From Lysobacterales bacterium (GTDB lineage: Bacteria > Pseudomonadota > Gammaproteobacteria > Xanthomonadales > Marinicellaceae), in contig WGBZ01000303.1 of assembly GCA_015494035.1 (NCBI GenBank), forward strand, positions 1 to 20,035: 20,035 nucleotides of DNA, given 5' to 3'. Made by a program: the position numbers and the translations under genes. The notes under the pieces were generated by a model, which searched no databases, was not told where the DNA came from, and saw only the letters and a list, made by a program, of their open reading frames with translations. Position 1 is the first letter of the stretch; every line of letters begins with the position of its first letter. Positions 1-8,199 of this stretch are shown here, piece after piece.

Positions 1-206
1 CCATTTACTGGGCACGGCCGGAGAAAGTGTATTACGCCAACAGCAAGGAAGACGCCGCCGCGATTGATTTTGACGACCAGTTTATCTATGAAGAACTGGA
101 TCGGCCGCTGTCACAACGCAAACTGCCCATGGTTCGCCTGCTGGCCGACGAAGCCATCGCCGCTTTTCGCGATTGGCAGAACAAAAGCGATAAAATCGAA
201 TACTGA
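1..206 (+). CDS. Guanine deaminase-like nucleoside deaminase, C-terminal fragment
   Basis: Only the last 67 codons are inside the window. The reading frame is open from base 3 and ends at TGA 204-206. The visible tail contains YWARPEKVYYAN, then DDQFIYEEL and LPMVRLL, and ends DKIEY. This resembles the C-terminus of the small zinc-dependent deaminases (GuaD / cytidine-deoxycytidylate deaminase superfamily) that convert guanine to xanthine or deaminate related bases in the cytoplasm. The zinc-binding HxE and PCxxC motifs lie upstream of the window and cannot be checked. It converges on the BNR-repeat gene; the 61 bases between the two stop codons (207-267) show no clear hairpin terminator. The family call rests on the pattern of the tail alone; another nucleoside deaminase of the same fold is possible. 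Confidence 0.7.
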   Translation, partial: IYWARPEKVYYANSKEDAAAIDFDDQFIYEELDRPLSQRKLPMVRLLADEAIAAFRDWQNKSDKIEY

Positions 207-267
207 CGCGCAGACCGGCAAAACCCTGTGGCTGTGGATAGGTTAATGTTATGACTCCGGCCTAATT

Positions 268-2418
268 TCATTCAAACCCGTGGGCAAAAATCAGGTCAAA
301 ATTCGTGCGACGGAACACCCCGGCACCGGGCGAACCCACGTAGCTGAAATCGTTATCGAGGCTGAAATCCACTGGAATGGCAAACGGCCAGGGCAGGTTG
401 TCGGTGATATTCTGCCAGCTGGCACCGGCGTCGAAGCTCTCCCACACGCCGCGGGAATCCGGATCATAACCGCCGTGATCAAACGCCGACGAGGACGTTA
501 CCAGCAGATGGGATTCATCGTGGGCGCTGACGGCAATCCGCCAGACCAGCGGGTCGGCCAGAACCAGCTGCCAGTTCGCCCCGCGGTTTTCGCTTTTATA
601 CACCCCCACCCCGTGCACCACGGCATAGACCCTGTCCGGGAAACCGATGCCTGGATTGGCCAACACATCGCTGACGCCCTGCCATTGATACGCCAGCGGC
701 AGGTCATTGACTGAACCGGTCATGCCGGCAATGGTAAGGTTCTGAGTGAAATTCACACCGTCATCGGCGCGGAAAATTCCGAACTCGCCGCCGGCATAAA
801 CCCGCCCATCCTGCGACACCGAGGTGCTGCGCATGCCGCCATTGGCAAACACACGCACCCAGTTAAGGCCGTCGTTAGTGCTGCGGTAGACATCGCCTTC
901 GGCGGTCACGTAAAGGCGCCGCACCGGACCGCTGCTGGCATCCAGAGACAAGCCCAGCAAGGGGGCAGCTGGTAGCCCAGCGCCCACCTGGGTCCATTGT
1001 TGACAATCTGCTCCGCCACGGTTGGTGCTGTGCAGTAACACCGCCGGGCCCAGCTCGTCTTCGCTTTGCATGGTCCACACGTAGCCGTCCCGATCCGGGT
1101 CAGTCAGGATGGTCCAGCTGTTGCCGCCAAAACCGTCCCAGTTGCCGGTCTCCTGCGGACGGTTGCAAGAAACCCAGCTGCTTCCCTGGTCATCACTGCG
1201 CCACACGCCCATGTCGATAAACCCGGCCCACAGCACCGCGTTATCGCTTTTGTCGGCTTCCAGCTCGATAATCACCGCATTATCGACGCCGCGTGATGTC
1301 CAGTGCCCGGGGCTAACCTCGGTGGTGTACAAAGCCTGGCCACTGAGTCCGCCATCAAAACTGCCGTAAACCGCCTGGGAATTGACCCAGTAGAGGCGAT
1401 CGCCTGCGGCGGTCACGCCATGCAACCAGCCGTTACGAATATAGTAGTTGGCCTGCCAGCCCACACTGATATCCGTCGCCTCGGAAATCTGGTTCCAGTT
1501 TTGACCACCGTCCAGGCTTTGCCAAACGCCATCGCGCTGTTCGCCAGGGAAAGGAAACTGACGCCGGGAATTGAACAGGCGAATGTTTTGCGGCTCACCT
1601 GCTTTTAGCCAAATGACCCCGCCATGCTGCGCCACTTCCACAAACGTGTCCCCGCCATCGTCACTGCGGTACAGGTGCCCAAACTGGTTCGCCACAGCAT
1701 CGGTGGTGGTCACCCAGACGCGGTTGCTCACGTTGGGATCGAGGGCAAAATCCATGATATCGGTGGTAAAAGATCCACTAATCAGCACCCATGTAATGCC
1801 ACCATCACTGGAACGGTAGAGCGCATTTTGTCCGCTGGCAAACCGCCCTTCCCCGCTGAGCGCATAAACAACATCGGGGTTGCTCGCACGCACTTTGAGC
1901 ATAATCAGACGCAGGCCGGAAGCGGGCAAATTGGTCGAAATCTGAAACCAGGTGTCACCGCCATCCAGGGTTTTGTACACTTGCCCGTCGGCACTGTTGT
2001 AAACCGAGTGAAACGCCGCATAAGCAATGCTGTCGCTGGCCACGGCCAGGGTTTCCACGTAGCCGAAGCTCAGTGGCCAGGTAAAGCTGGCTCCGCCATC
2101 AACGGTTTTGTAGATGCCCTCCTCGGTGCCAACAAAAAAACGCTGGGCGTTAGCCGGGTGCATGCCAAATCCGGCCACGTGGGTGGAAAACATGCCGTTG
2201 GCAGGCCCCTGAATCGCCCAGTGTGCGCCCTGGTCATGACTCACGTACACGCCTGACAGATCGCTGGCCACATAAATCCCGCCAGCGGCATCCACTGCCG
2301 TGCGTTCAAACCAGCCGCCACCGCCCACATTGATTGCCTGCCAGCTGGCAGAGGCCACGGGGCCATGGCACAGCAAAACAGAAAAAAAGAAACAAAAAAC
2401 AATCGCGTTACGTTGCAT
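268..2418 (-). CDS. Secreted BNR/Asp-box repeat beta-propeller protein (GH74/VPS10-like)
   Basis: 716 aa from the ATG at 2418. An in-frame ATG at 2463 would add 15 residues, but the 2418 start has a GAGG ribosome site 9 bases upstream and places a classic signal peptide at the N-terminus (hydrophobic VFCFFFSVLL, cleavage after A-S-A, residue 24). The mature protein is almost entirely Asp-box-like repeats of the form (V/I/L)Y-x-S-x-D-x-G-x-x-W: about 13 recognisable copies, such as YVSHDQGAHW, YKTLDGGDTW, YRSSDGGITW, WRSDDQGSSW and WESFDAGASW. This fits a seven-bladed or double propeller exported to the periplasm or beyond. The N-terminus, with a GGGG run at residues 32-35 and an Asp in ASDLSG (residue 53), recalls GH74 xyloglucanases, whose first catalytic Asp sits in a similar TDIGG turn. 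I could not find a convincing second catalytic Asp, so enzymatic activity is unproven. The protein ends IFAHGFE, a motif shared with the hydrolase at 9121. Confidence 0.8.
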   Translation of the reverse strand: MQRNAIVFCFFFSVLLCHGPVASASWQAINVGGGGWFERTAVDAAGGIYVASDLSGVYVSHDQGAHWAIQGPANGMFSTHVAGFGMHPANAQRFFVGTEEGIYKTVDGGASFTWPLSFGYVETLAVASDSIAYAAFHSVYNSADGQVYKTLDGGDTWFQISTNLPASGLRLIMLKVRASNPDVVYALSGEGRFASGQNALYRSSDGGITWVLISGSFTTDIMDFALDPNVSNRVWVTTTDAVANQFGHLYRSDDGGDTFVEVAQHGGVIWLKAGEPQNIRLFNSRRQFPFPGEQRDGVWQSLDGGQNWNQISEATDISVGWQANYYIRNGWLHGVTAAGDRLYWVNSQAVYGSFDGGLSGQALYTTEVSPGHWTSRGVDNAVIIELEADKSDNAVLWAGFIDMGVWRSDDQGSSWVSCNRPQETGNWDGFGGNSWTILTDPDRDGYVWTMQSEDELGPAVLLHSTNRGGADCQQWTQVGAGLPAAPLLGLSLDASSGPVRRLYVTAEGDVYRSTNDGLNWVRVFANGGMRSTSVSQDGRVYAGGEFGIFRADDGVNFTQNLTIAGMTGSVNDLPLAYQWQGVSDVLANPGIGFPDRVYAVVHGVGVYKSENRGANWQLVLADPLVWRIAVSAHDESHLLVTSSSAFDHGGYDPDSRGVWESFDAGASWQNITDNLPWPFAIPVDFSLDNDFSYVGSPGAGVFRRTNFDLIFAHGFE

Positions 2419-2443
2419 TGTACTGGCCCTCGCAATGGGATAC

Positions 2444-2473
2444 CTGACAAGTGCCCGGCCCATCCACTATAAT
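2444..2473 (+). promoter_or_regulatory. Sigma70-type promoter of the cyclophilin gene
   Basis: A -35 element CTGACA (2444-2449, five of six consensus bases) is followed by an 18-base spacer and a perfect TATAAT (2468-2473). Transcription would begin near 2480, leaving a ~24-base leader before the ATG at 2504, with a purine-rich GGAAAAAG as ribosome site. On the opposite strand the same bases read TATAGT (2471-2466), which could serve as the -10 of the divergent BNR gene, although its -35 is poor. Confidence 0.7.
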
Positions 2474-2503
2474 CCCGACTCCCTTTGGAAAAAGTGAATC
2501 ACC

Positions 2504-3241
2504 ATGCAAACTTTCATCAAATCTGCCTTAACCGGCTTTGTTCTGTTCCTGGTAACCACCGTTTCAACCCCCGCGATGGCGCAAAACGCCACCTCAAACC
2601 CAGCCCAGGCGGACGCCACCCCCAAAGCCCCGCCGGTGTATGTCAAACTCACCACCAACAAGGGCGATATCGTGCTTGAGCTGTACCCGGACAAGGCGCC
2701 AAAGACAGTGGCCAACTTTGTCCAGTACGTCAACGATGGCTTTTACGATGGCACCATTTTTCACCGGGTGATACCCAATTTCATGATTCAGGGCGGCGGC
2801 TTTGACCGCGACCTGATGCGCAAGCCCACCCGCAAGCCCATTGAAAACGAAGCCGCCAACGGCCTGAAAAACCTGCGCGGCACCATTGCCATGGCACGCA
2901 CCGGCGACCCACATTCGGCCACGGCACAATTTTTTATCAACGTGCAAGATAACCCGGCCCTGGACTACACCGGGCCGCAAAACAGCCGCACCTGGGGTTA
3001 CGCGGTGTTTGGCAAGGTGATTGATGGCATGGACACCGTCGACACCATCCGTTTTCAGCCCACCGAAGCCCGTGGCCCGTTTCTTCGTGACGTGCCTATC
3101 AAGGACATGATCATCAAAAAAGCCACGGTCATCCAGAAGCCCGACTTACCGGTGCCAGCGGCCAAAGCAGGCACTGGCACTGGCACTTCGGACAAGCCGG
3201 ACACAGAAGCCTCGAAAAACACACCAGAATCCGGCCAGTAA
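2504..3241 (+). CDS. Periplasmic peptidyl-prolyl cis-trans isomerase, cyclophilin type
   Basis: 245 aa. The N-terminus is a signal peptide (hydrophobic GFVLFLV, cleavage after A-M-A at residue 26), so the enzyme should act on proteins folding in the periplasm. The cyclophilin domain starts with KGDIVLELYPDKAPKTVANF, carries the catalytic Arg in FHRVI (Arg88) and the substrate-pocket segments MIQGGG, MARTGDPHSATAQFFIN and WGYAVFGKV. This is the short bacterial form, like E. coli PpiA/PpiB. About 25 residues after the domain form a Thr/Gly/Ser/Pro-rich tail (GTGTGT..., ESGQ) that the compact E. coli enzymes lack and that looks disordered. lpxH begins six bases after the stop, so the two are probably cotranscribed from the promoter at 2444-2473. 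The family call is secure; orthology to ppiA in particular is not. Confidence 0.93.
   Translation: MQTFIKSALTGFVLFLVTTVSTPAMAQNATSNPAQADATPKAPPVYVKLTTNKGDIVLELYPDKAPKTVANFVQYVNDGFYDGTIFHRVIPNFMIQGGGFDRDLMRKPTRKPIENEAANGLKNLRGTIAMARTGDPHSATAQFFINVQDNPALDYTGPQNSRTWGYAVFGKVIDGMDTVDTIRFQPTEARGPFLRDVPIKDMIIKKATVIQKPDLPVPAAKAGTGTGTSDKPDTEASKNTPESGQ
3170..3187 (+). repeat. Three tandem GGCACT hexamers
   Basis: GGCACT occurs three times in direct succession (3170, 3176, 3182) inside the cyclophilin gene. It encodes the Gly-Thr-Gly-Thr-Gly-Thr part of the C-terminal tail. A multiple-of-three unit keeps the frame if the copy number changes, so tail length may vary between strains. Confidence 0.75.
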
Positions 3242-3247
3242 GCCGGC

Positions 3248-4015
3248 GTGGGAGTCCAGAAACAACCCCCGCAAGCCGGGGTGGTTTTTGTGGCCGATGT
3301 GCATCTGGATGACTCACAGCCAGAAATCACACGCCGTTTCGAACACTTTTTGCGCCACACGGCCAGCCGCTGCCGTTCGCTGTATTTGCTGGGTGACATT
3401 TTTGAAAGCTGGGTTGGCGACGATGACCCATCGGCCTTGTCGCAACGCATTGTGGCAATATTAAAAGACCTGATTGACGCCGGCGTGCGCTGTTATTTCA
3501 TGCCGGGCAACCGGGATTTTCTGCTGGGTGAAGACTGGCTGCAACGCGCCGGGGTCACGCTTCTGGCCGATCCCTCCCCCTTGCCGACGGAAGACACACC
3601 CACCGGGCTGGCAGGAAAAATCTGGCTCTCGCACGGCGATGCCCTGTGCACCGATGACCTGGCCTATCAAAAAGTTCGACGCATGCTGCGCGATTCCAGC
3701 TGGCAGGCGGATTTTTTGGCCAAGCCACTGGCTGAACGCAAGGCTTTTGCCCAGGCCGCGCGCGAACGCAGCCGCGAATACGTGTCTACGGCCAGCGATG
3801 CCATCATGGATGTCAACCCGCAGGCAGTGAATGCCTTCATGGATCGGCTTGGGGCAGACATACTGATTCACGGCCACACTCACCGACCGGCCATGCACCG
3901 CTGGCAGGTACCGGACACGGGCCGCTGGCGTCAACGCCTGGTGCTGGGTGACTGGCACCGCCACACTTCCTACCTGAGCCTGGCCGACGGCGAATTTCGC
4001 CTGATTACGTGTTAA
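3248..4015 (+). CDS. lpxH: UDP-2,3-diacylglucosamine diphosphatase
   Basis: 255 aa from GTG 3248 (E. coli LpxH is 240 aa). This calcineurin-like metallophosphoesterase hydrolyses UDP-2,3-diacylglucosamine to lipid X and UMP, the fourth step of lipid A synthesis, at the inner face of the cytoplasmic membrane. The metal-binding motifs are in the expected order: ADVHLDD (Asp17, His19), LLGDIFESWVGDD, PGNRDFLLG, LSHGDALCTDD and HGHTHRPAMH. The GTG start has no strong ribosome site and may depend on coupling to the cyclophilin gene ending six bases earlier. An alternative GTG at 3281 would start directly at VVFVADVH, closer to the usual N-terminus of the family, so the first 11 residues are uncertain. 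Following this gene, 4016-4143 holds a short CCCGG/CCGGG hairpin (about 4034-4047) without a T-run. Confidence 0.93.
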   Translation: MGVQKQPPQAGVVFVADVHLDDSQPEITRRFEHFLRHTASRCRSLYLLGDIFESWVGDDDPSALSQRIVAILKDLIDAGVRCYFMPGNRDFLLGEDWLQRAGVTLLADPSPLPTEDTPTGLAGKIWLSHGDALCTDDLAYQKVRRMLRDSSWQADFLAKPLAERKAFAQAARERSREYVSTASDAIMDVNPQAVNAFMDRLGADILIHGHTHRPAMHRWQVPDTGRWRQRLVLGDWHRHTSYLSLADGEFRLITC

Positions 4016-4143
4016 AATCAGCGCAAATACTCACCCGGCACGCCGGGCGAATAATGTGCCTGGCAAAGCCGCACAAGGCTTCGCGAAATGCCCGGCAATT
4101 GAACGTGCGGCCTGACCGCTTCTGAATCATTCCGGAGAAAACC

Positions 4144-5640
4144 ATGAATGCCCTGGACAAACTGAATGCCATCCGCCGTGCCGGCGGTTCCCGCCTGACC
4201 ATTGGCCTGGACGATGACACCATCGCGAAATTCCTTGCCAGCGACCCGAGCCTGGCGCAGGCCATTGACCTGGCCTTTGACGAATTCCAGCGCATTGCCA
4301 GCGATTACCCGGAACTGATCGACCTGGAGGAAGCCGATCAACTGCGCACCGTGCAGGCCGACTTCGTCAATTTTTACGCCGATGACGCGGTCAACCCCTA
4401 TGTGTCCCTGGGCGCCAAGGGCCCGTGGCTGATCACGCTAAAAGGGGCCGTGTTGCACGACAATGGCGGCTACGGCATGCTCGGCATGGGTCATGCCCCG
4501 GATACCGTGATTGAAGCCATGGTGCGACCGCACGTGATGGCCAATGTGATGACACCCAACGTGTATCAAAAGCGTTTTACCGAAGCGGTCAAAAAGGAAG
4601 TCGGACACACGCGCGGCGACTGCCCGTTCGACAAGTTCCTGTGCCTCAATTCCGGTTCTGAAGCGGTGACCGTGGCGGCGCGGATTTCCGATATCAATTC
4701 CAAAAACATGACTGATCCGGGCGGACGTCATCACGGCAAAGCCATCAAGATCATGAGCCTCAAGGGCGCTTTCCATGGCCGCACCGACCGACCGGCGCAA
4801 TATTCAGACTCCTCCATCAGCAACTACCGCAAGAATTGCGCCACCTTTCGCGACCGCGATAACCTGATCACAGTGGAAATCAATGACATTGATGACCTCA
4901 AACGCGCTTTTGCCGAGGCTGAAGCCAACAACATTTTCATCGAGTCCTTCTTCATGGAGCCAGTGATGGGCGAAGGCAACCCGGGCGAGGCCATTACGCC
5001 CGAGTTCTATCAAGCCGCGCGTGAACTGACCAAAGCCCACGGCAGCCTGTTTCTGGTGGACTCCATCCAGGCCGGCCTGCGTGCCCAGGGCTGTCTGTCC
5101 ATTGTTGATTACCCCGGATTTGAACACGTGGAAGCACCGGACATGGAAACCTATTCCAAGGCGCTCAATGCCGGCCAATACCCGCTGTCGGTGCTGGCCA
5201 TGAACAAGCCCACGGCGGATTTGTACGTGAAAGGGGTTTACGGCAACACCATGACCACCAACCCACGGGCCATGGACGTGGCGGTAACGGTGCTGGAAAG
5301 CATCACCCCGGCCTTGCGTGAAAATATTCGCGCCCGTGGCGAGGAGTTTGTCAACAAACTCAATGATTTAAAAGAGAAATTTAACGGAGAAATTACCGGC
5401 GTTCAGGGCACCGGCCTGCTGTTTTCCTGCGAGCTGGATCCCAAATTCAAGGCCTATGGCAAAGGCAGCATTGAAGAATATTTGCGCAAGCATGGGCTGG
5501 GTGTGATTCATGGCGGGGAAAACTCCCTGCGTTTCACCCCCCATTTCAACATCACCTCCGGTGAAGTGGACCTGATTGTGGATGCTGTTGAACATGCCAT
5601 CCTCAATGGCCCGCGCCTGCAGATGGACAAGGCCAGCTGA
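4144..5640 (+). CDS. Class III PLP-dependent aminotransferase, substrate uncertain (possibly lysine/omega-amino)
   Basis: 498 aa from an ATG preceded by CCGGAG at a good distance. Fold type I class III features are visible: LNSGSEAV (phosphate binding), GAFHGRT, FMEPVMGEG, VDSIQAG (Asp306, ring nitrogen contact) and YSKALNAG, where Lys339 is the likely Schiff-base lysine; a TMTTNPRAM segment follows. It is longer than ornithine/acetylornithine or GABA aminotransferases (about 400-430 aa) because of an N-terminal extension of roughly 80 residues, and VDSIQAG replaces the more usual D-E-V-Q-x-G. An ALDH7/aminoadipate-semialdehyde dehydrogenase-like gene lies 9 kb downstream, so a role as lysine 6-aminotransferase feeding that enzyme is conceivable. 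This is inference from co-occurrence only. The leader 4016-4143 has inverted repeats (AAGCC/GGCTT near 4073) but no promoter I would assert. Confidence 0.85.
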   Translation: MNALDKLNAIRRAGGSRLTIGLDDDTIAKFLASDPSLAQAIDLAFDEFQRIASDYPELIDLEEADQLRTVQADFVNFYADDAVNPYVSLGAKGPWLITLKGAVLHDNGGYGMLGMGHAPDTVIEAMVRPHVMANVMTPNVYQKRFTEAVKKEVGHTRGDCPFDKFLCLNSGSEAVTVAARISDINSKNMTDPGGRHHGKAIKIMSLKGAFHGRTDRPAQYSDSSISNYRKNCATFRDRDNLITVEINDIDDLKRAFAEAEANNIFIESFFMEPVMGEGNPGEAITPEFYQAARELTKAHGSLFLVDSIQAGLRAQGCLSIVDYPGFEHVEAPDMETYSKALNAGQYPLSVLAMNKPTADLYVKGVYGNTMTTNPRAMDVAVTVLESITPALRENIRARGEEFVNKLNDLKEKFNGEITGVQGTGLLFSCELDPKFKAYGKGSIEEYLRKHGLGVIHGGENSLRFTPHFNITSGEVDLIVDAVEHAILNGPRLQMDKAS

Positions 5641-5664
5641 TCATTCGTCGCAATACTCGCATCC

Positions 5665-5699
5665 AACAGGCCTGGCACTGCCGGGCTTGTTGCTTTTGC
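5665..5699 (+). terminator. Hairpin between the aminotransferase gene and asnS (possible terminator)
   Basis: AACAGGCCTGG (5665-5675) pairs with CCGGGCTTGTT (5681-5691) across a five-base loop: an 11-bp stem with two G-T wobbles. A short, interrupted T stretch (TGCTTTT) follows. It lies 25 bases after the aminotransferase stop and 55 before asnS, so it is probably a weak terminator. A role as leader structure for asnS cannot be excluded. Confidence 0.5.
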
Positions 5700-5745
5700 A
5701 AGCACGAAAAATTTCACTGCACACAACCACAGCACGAGAATCACC

Positions 5746-7146
5746 ATGAAACACATTTCGGTTAAAGACGCACTGACAGGCCAGGTGGCCGTGGGCGAAG
5801 ACATCACGCTCAAGGGCTGGGTGCGCACCCGCCGCGATTCCAAAGGCGGGTTTTCCTTTATCAACCTGCATGATGGCTCCTGCTTTGACCCCATTCAGGT
5901 GGTGGCCGATCAGGAACTGCCCAATTACGAAGGCGAAATCAAGCGCCTGACCACCGGTTGCTCGGTGGAAGTCAGCGGCAAACTGGTGGAATCCCCTGGC
6001 AAGGGGCAACCGGTGGAACTGAAAGCCGATCGCGTGGATGTTGCAGGCTGGGTGGAAGACTCGGATACCTACCCGGTGCAGCCCAAGCGTCACAGCATGG
6101 AATTTCTGCGTGAAGTGGCGCACTTGCGCCCGCGCACCAACACCTTCAGCGCCATGACGCGGGTGCGCAACACCCTGGCTCAAGCCGTGCATCGCTATTT
6201 TCACGAAAACGGTTTCTTTTGGGTGGCCACGCCCATTATCACGACCAGTGATTGCGAAGGCGCCGGCGAACTGTTTCGCGTGTCCACGCTGGACATGGTC
6301 AACCCGCCAAAAACTGATGATGGCCGCATTGATTTTTCCCAGGATTTTTTCGGTAAGGAAACCTACCTGACGGTGTCCGGACAGCTGAATGCGGAAACCC
6401 ATGCCTGTGCTTTGAGCAAGGTGTACACCTTTGGCCCCACCTTTCGGGCCGAAAATTCCAACACCACCCGGCACCTGGCGGAGTTCTGGATGATTGAACC
6501 GGAAGTGGCCTTCAACGACCTGAACGACAACGCCCAGCTGGCCGAAGACTTCCTGAAATACGTGTTCAAGGCGGTGTTGGAAGAAAACGTCGATGACATG
6601 GCATTTTTCAACAAGCACGTGGACAAACAGGCCATGCAGCGCCTGCAAAGTTTCGATCAGGGCGCGTTTGAGCGCGTCAACTACGCCGATGCGCTGGAGA
6701 TTCTGAAAAAATCTGGCCAGAAATTCCAGTTTCCGGTGGAATGGGGTCTGGACCTGCAGACCGAGCATGAACGCTTTCTGACCGAGCAGCACTTCAAAAA
6801 ACCCATCGTCATTATGAACTACCCGGAAGAAATCAAGCCCTTCTACATGCGCCTGAATGACGATGGCAAAACCGTGGCCGCCATGGATGTGCTGGTGCCT
6901 GGCATTGGGGAAATCATTGGCGGTTCGCAACGGGAAGAACGACTGGACAAATTGCTCGAGCGCATGCAGAAACACAACCTGAACCCAGAAGATTACCAAT
7001 GGTATGTCGACCTGCGCCGCTACGGCACCGTGCCACACAGCGGCTTTGGCCTTGGCTTTGAACGGCTGGTTTCCTACGTGACGGGTCTGGGCAATGTACG
7101 TGATGTCATCCCGTTTCCGCGCACGCCAGGCAACGCGCGCTTCTGA
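5746..7146 (+). CDS. asnS: Asparaginyl-tRNA synthetase
   Basis: 466 aa, the same length as the E. coli enzyme. It charges tRNA-Asn with asparagine using ATP in the cytoplasm. The N-terminal OB-fold anticodon-binding domain (about residues 15-105) begins [16 protein letters not shown]. The class IIb catalytic core follows, with motif 1 around [14 protein letters not shown], motif 2 at [21 protein letters not shown] and motif 3 at [15 protein letters not shown]. The protein ends [13 protein letters not shown], the usual AsnRS terminus. VSGQLNAE is typical of the Asn rather than the Asp enzyme. A weak GAGA ribosome site precedes the ATG. Its TGA shares one base with the ATG of marC (TGATG), so the two are translationally linked. 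A long open frame on the other strand is a composition shadow. Confidence 0.97.
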   Translation: MKHISVKDALTGQVAVGEDITLKGWVRTRRDSKGGFSFINLHDGSCFDPIQVVADQELPNYEGEIKRLTTGCSVEVSGKLVESPGKGQPVELKADRVDVAGWVEDSDTYPVQPKRHSMEFLREVAHLRPRTNTFSAMTRVRNTLAQAVHRYFHENGFFWVATPIITTSDCEGAGELFRVSTLDMVNPPKTDDGRIDFSQDFFGKETYLTVSGQLNAETHACALSKVYTFGPTFRAENSNTTRHLAEFWMIEPEVAFNDLNDNAQLAEDFLKYVFKAVLEENVDDMAFFNKHVDKQAMQRLQSFDQGAFERVNYADALEILKKSGQKFQFPVEWGLDLQTEHERFLTEQHFKKPIVIMNYPEEIKPFYMRLNDDGKTVAAMDVLVPGIGEIIGGSQREERLDKLLERMQKHNLNPEDYQWYVDLRRYGTVPHSGFGLGFERLVSYVTGLGNVRDVIPFPRTPGNARF

Positions 7147-7775
7147 TGGGCCTTGCTCTGACCTCTTTTCTGGTGGGTTTGCTGGCCATTGCCAACCCGC
7201 TCGGGGCCATCCCCGTCTACCTGAGCCTGTGCGCTGGCAAGGACCCACTGGTGTGCCAACGGGTGCCTCGCATCACCGCCCTGGCTTTCTTTTTGATCCT
7301 GGCGGCTGCCCTGTTGATTGGCGACACGCTGCTGCGGCTGTTTGGCATTACCATTGATGCGTTCCGGGTCGGTGGTGGCCTGTTGATTCTGCTCATGGCC
7401 ATCTCCATGCTCAAGGCCAAACCCACCAGCCTCAAGGCACGGCCGGAAGAAACCGAAGAAGCGCAGAATTCCGATACCTTCGCCGTGGTGCCTTTGGCCA
7501 TGCCTATGCTGGCAGGCCCCGGCGCCATCAGTCTGGTGATTATTCAGGCCAACAATACCCACCAGCCGCTGGAACTTGGCCTTTACCTGCTGGTCATCGC
7601 GGTGGTGGCTGTTCTGCTCTGGCTGACGCTAAAACTGGCCCAACCACTGGGTGAACTGCTGGGTATCACCGGTCTGAATGTGTTTACCCGCATCATGGGC
7701 CTGATTCTGACCGCCATCGGGGTACAAATGATGGCCGACGGGCTGCGAACATTGCTGCCGGGACTGGCTGGATAA
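7146..7775 (+). CDS. MarC family integral membrane protein
   Basis: 209 aa, the normal size for the family, with about six hydrophobic segments. The N-terminus FLVGLLAIANPLGAIPVYLSLC carries the NPxGAIPxFL signature of MarC/YchE/YhgN proteins. Later family segments are FRVGGGLLILLMAISML, PLAMPMLAGPGAISLVI and TRIMGLILTAIGVQMMADGL. These inner-membrane proteins have no firmly established function; the old link of MarC to multiple antibiotic resistance has been withdrawn. There is no ribosome site of its own. The start codon overlaps the asnS stop, so translation probably depends on ribosomes finishing asnS. Confidence 0.93.
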   Translation: MGLALTSFLVGLLAIANPLGAIPVYLSLCAGKDPLVCQRVPRITALAFFLILAAALLIGDTLLRLFGITIDAFRVGGGLLILLMAISMLKAKPTSLKARPEETEEAQNSDTFAVVPLAMPMLAGPGAISLVIIQANNTHQPLELGLYLLVIAVVAVLLWLTLKLAQPLGELLGITGLNVFTRIMGLILTAIGVQMMADGLRTLLPGLAG

Positions 7776-7832
7776 ACCAGTTTAACCACACAGAATTACC
7801 AGCGACTGGCTCAGGAAAAACTCTAGGGTTAC

Positions 7833-7857
7833 TAAGGAAGCGCTGATCGAATCGTGA
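7833..7857 (-). repeat. Remnant of the TA-flanked palindromic element (one terminal repeat)
   Basis: TAAGGAAGCGCTGATCGAAT and the following CGTGA match the terminus of the full elements elsewhere in the window, best the CGTGAC-bearing end (left end of the 18389 copy). Similarity then fades: the following ~35 bases keep only loose resemblance (GGC, TATT, ATTTTCATT) and no matching second terminus is found. It lies in the 163-base gap 7776-7938 between marC and the next gene, which otherwise shows only a possible TATTAT (7875-7880) and the ribosome site of the downstream gene. Confidence 0.6.
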
Positions 7858-7938
7858 AATGGCTATTGCTGTGCTATTATTTTCATTCATTAGCCGTATC
7901 GAATTTTTATTAAACCCATCTCTACCAAAGGACAAATT

Positions 7939-8178
7939 GTGAAGAAAAAATACCCCAAACTCACCATTGGCAAATTGATTCAATTGCTGCTCACCTACCT
8001 GGCCGTCAGTGCCGCCATTATTTTCTGGATCAACTGGCAGGCCGGCTTCGTGTTCAATCCGGTGCCGCTGGCCATTCTCAGCGTAATTTCCGCCGTGGTG
8101 CTCACTGCCTTGCACGTGCGCTACCATTACGGCCCCAGACCTTACCCCTGGCAGCAAAAACGCGCCAGGCAACACTAA
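7939..8178 (+). CDS. Small two-helix membrane protein, unknown function
   Basis: 79 aa starting at GTG, which has a good AAGGA ribosome site six bases upstream. Two hydrophobic helices are visible, LIQLLLTYLAVSAAIIFWI and LAILSVISAVVLTALHV, with a Lys-rich N-terminus (MKKKYPK) and a basic C-terminus (QQKRARQH). By the positive-inside rule both ends should be cytoplasmic. I recognise no family. The next gene starts about 20 bases later and also encodes a membrane protein, so the two are probably cotranscribed. Confidence 0.7.
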   Translation: MKKKYPKLTIGKLIQLLLTYLAVSAAIIFWINWQAGFVFNPVPLAILSVISAVVLTALHVRYHYGPRPYPWQQKRARQH

Positions 8179-8199
8179 TATCACATCAAGGCCATGCAC

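Noticed and set aside
1624..2256. 210-codon plus-strand frame within the BNR-repeat gene
   Set aside because: Its regular pattern is the complement of the Asp-box repeats; the minus-strand reading has a signal peptide and about 13 repeat matches.
4034..4047. CCCGG/CCGGG hairpin after lpxH as a terminator
   Set aside because: Stem of five pairs without a following T-run; too weak to call.
5641..7248. 535-codon open frame on the minus strand opposite asnS
   Set aside because: It is exactly antisense to a full, canonical asnS and its translation is rich in His, Gly and Gln without any domain pattern, as expected from third-position GC bias of the real gene.
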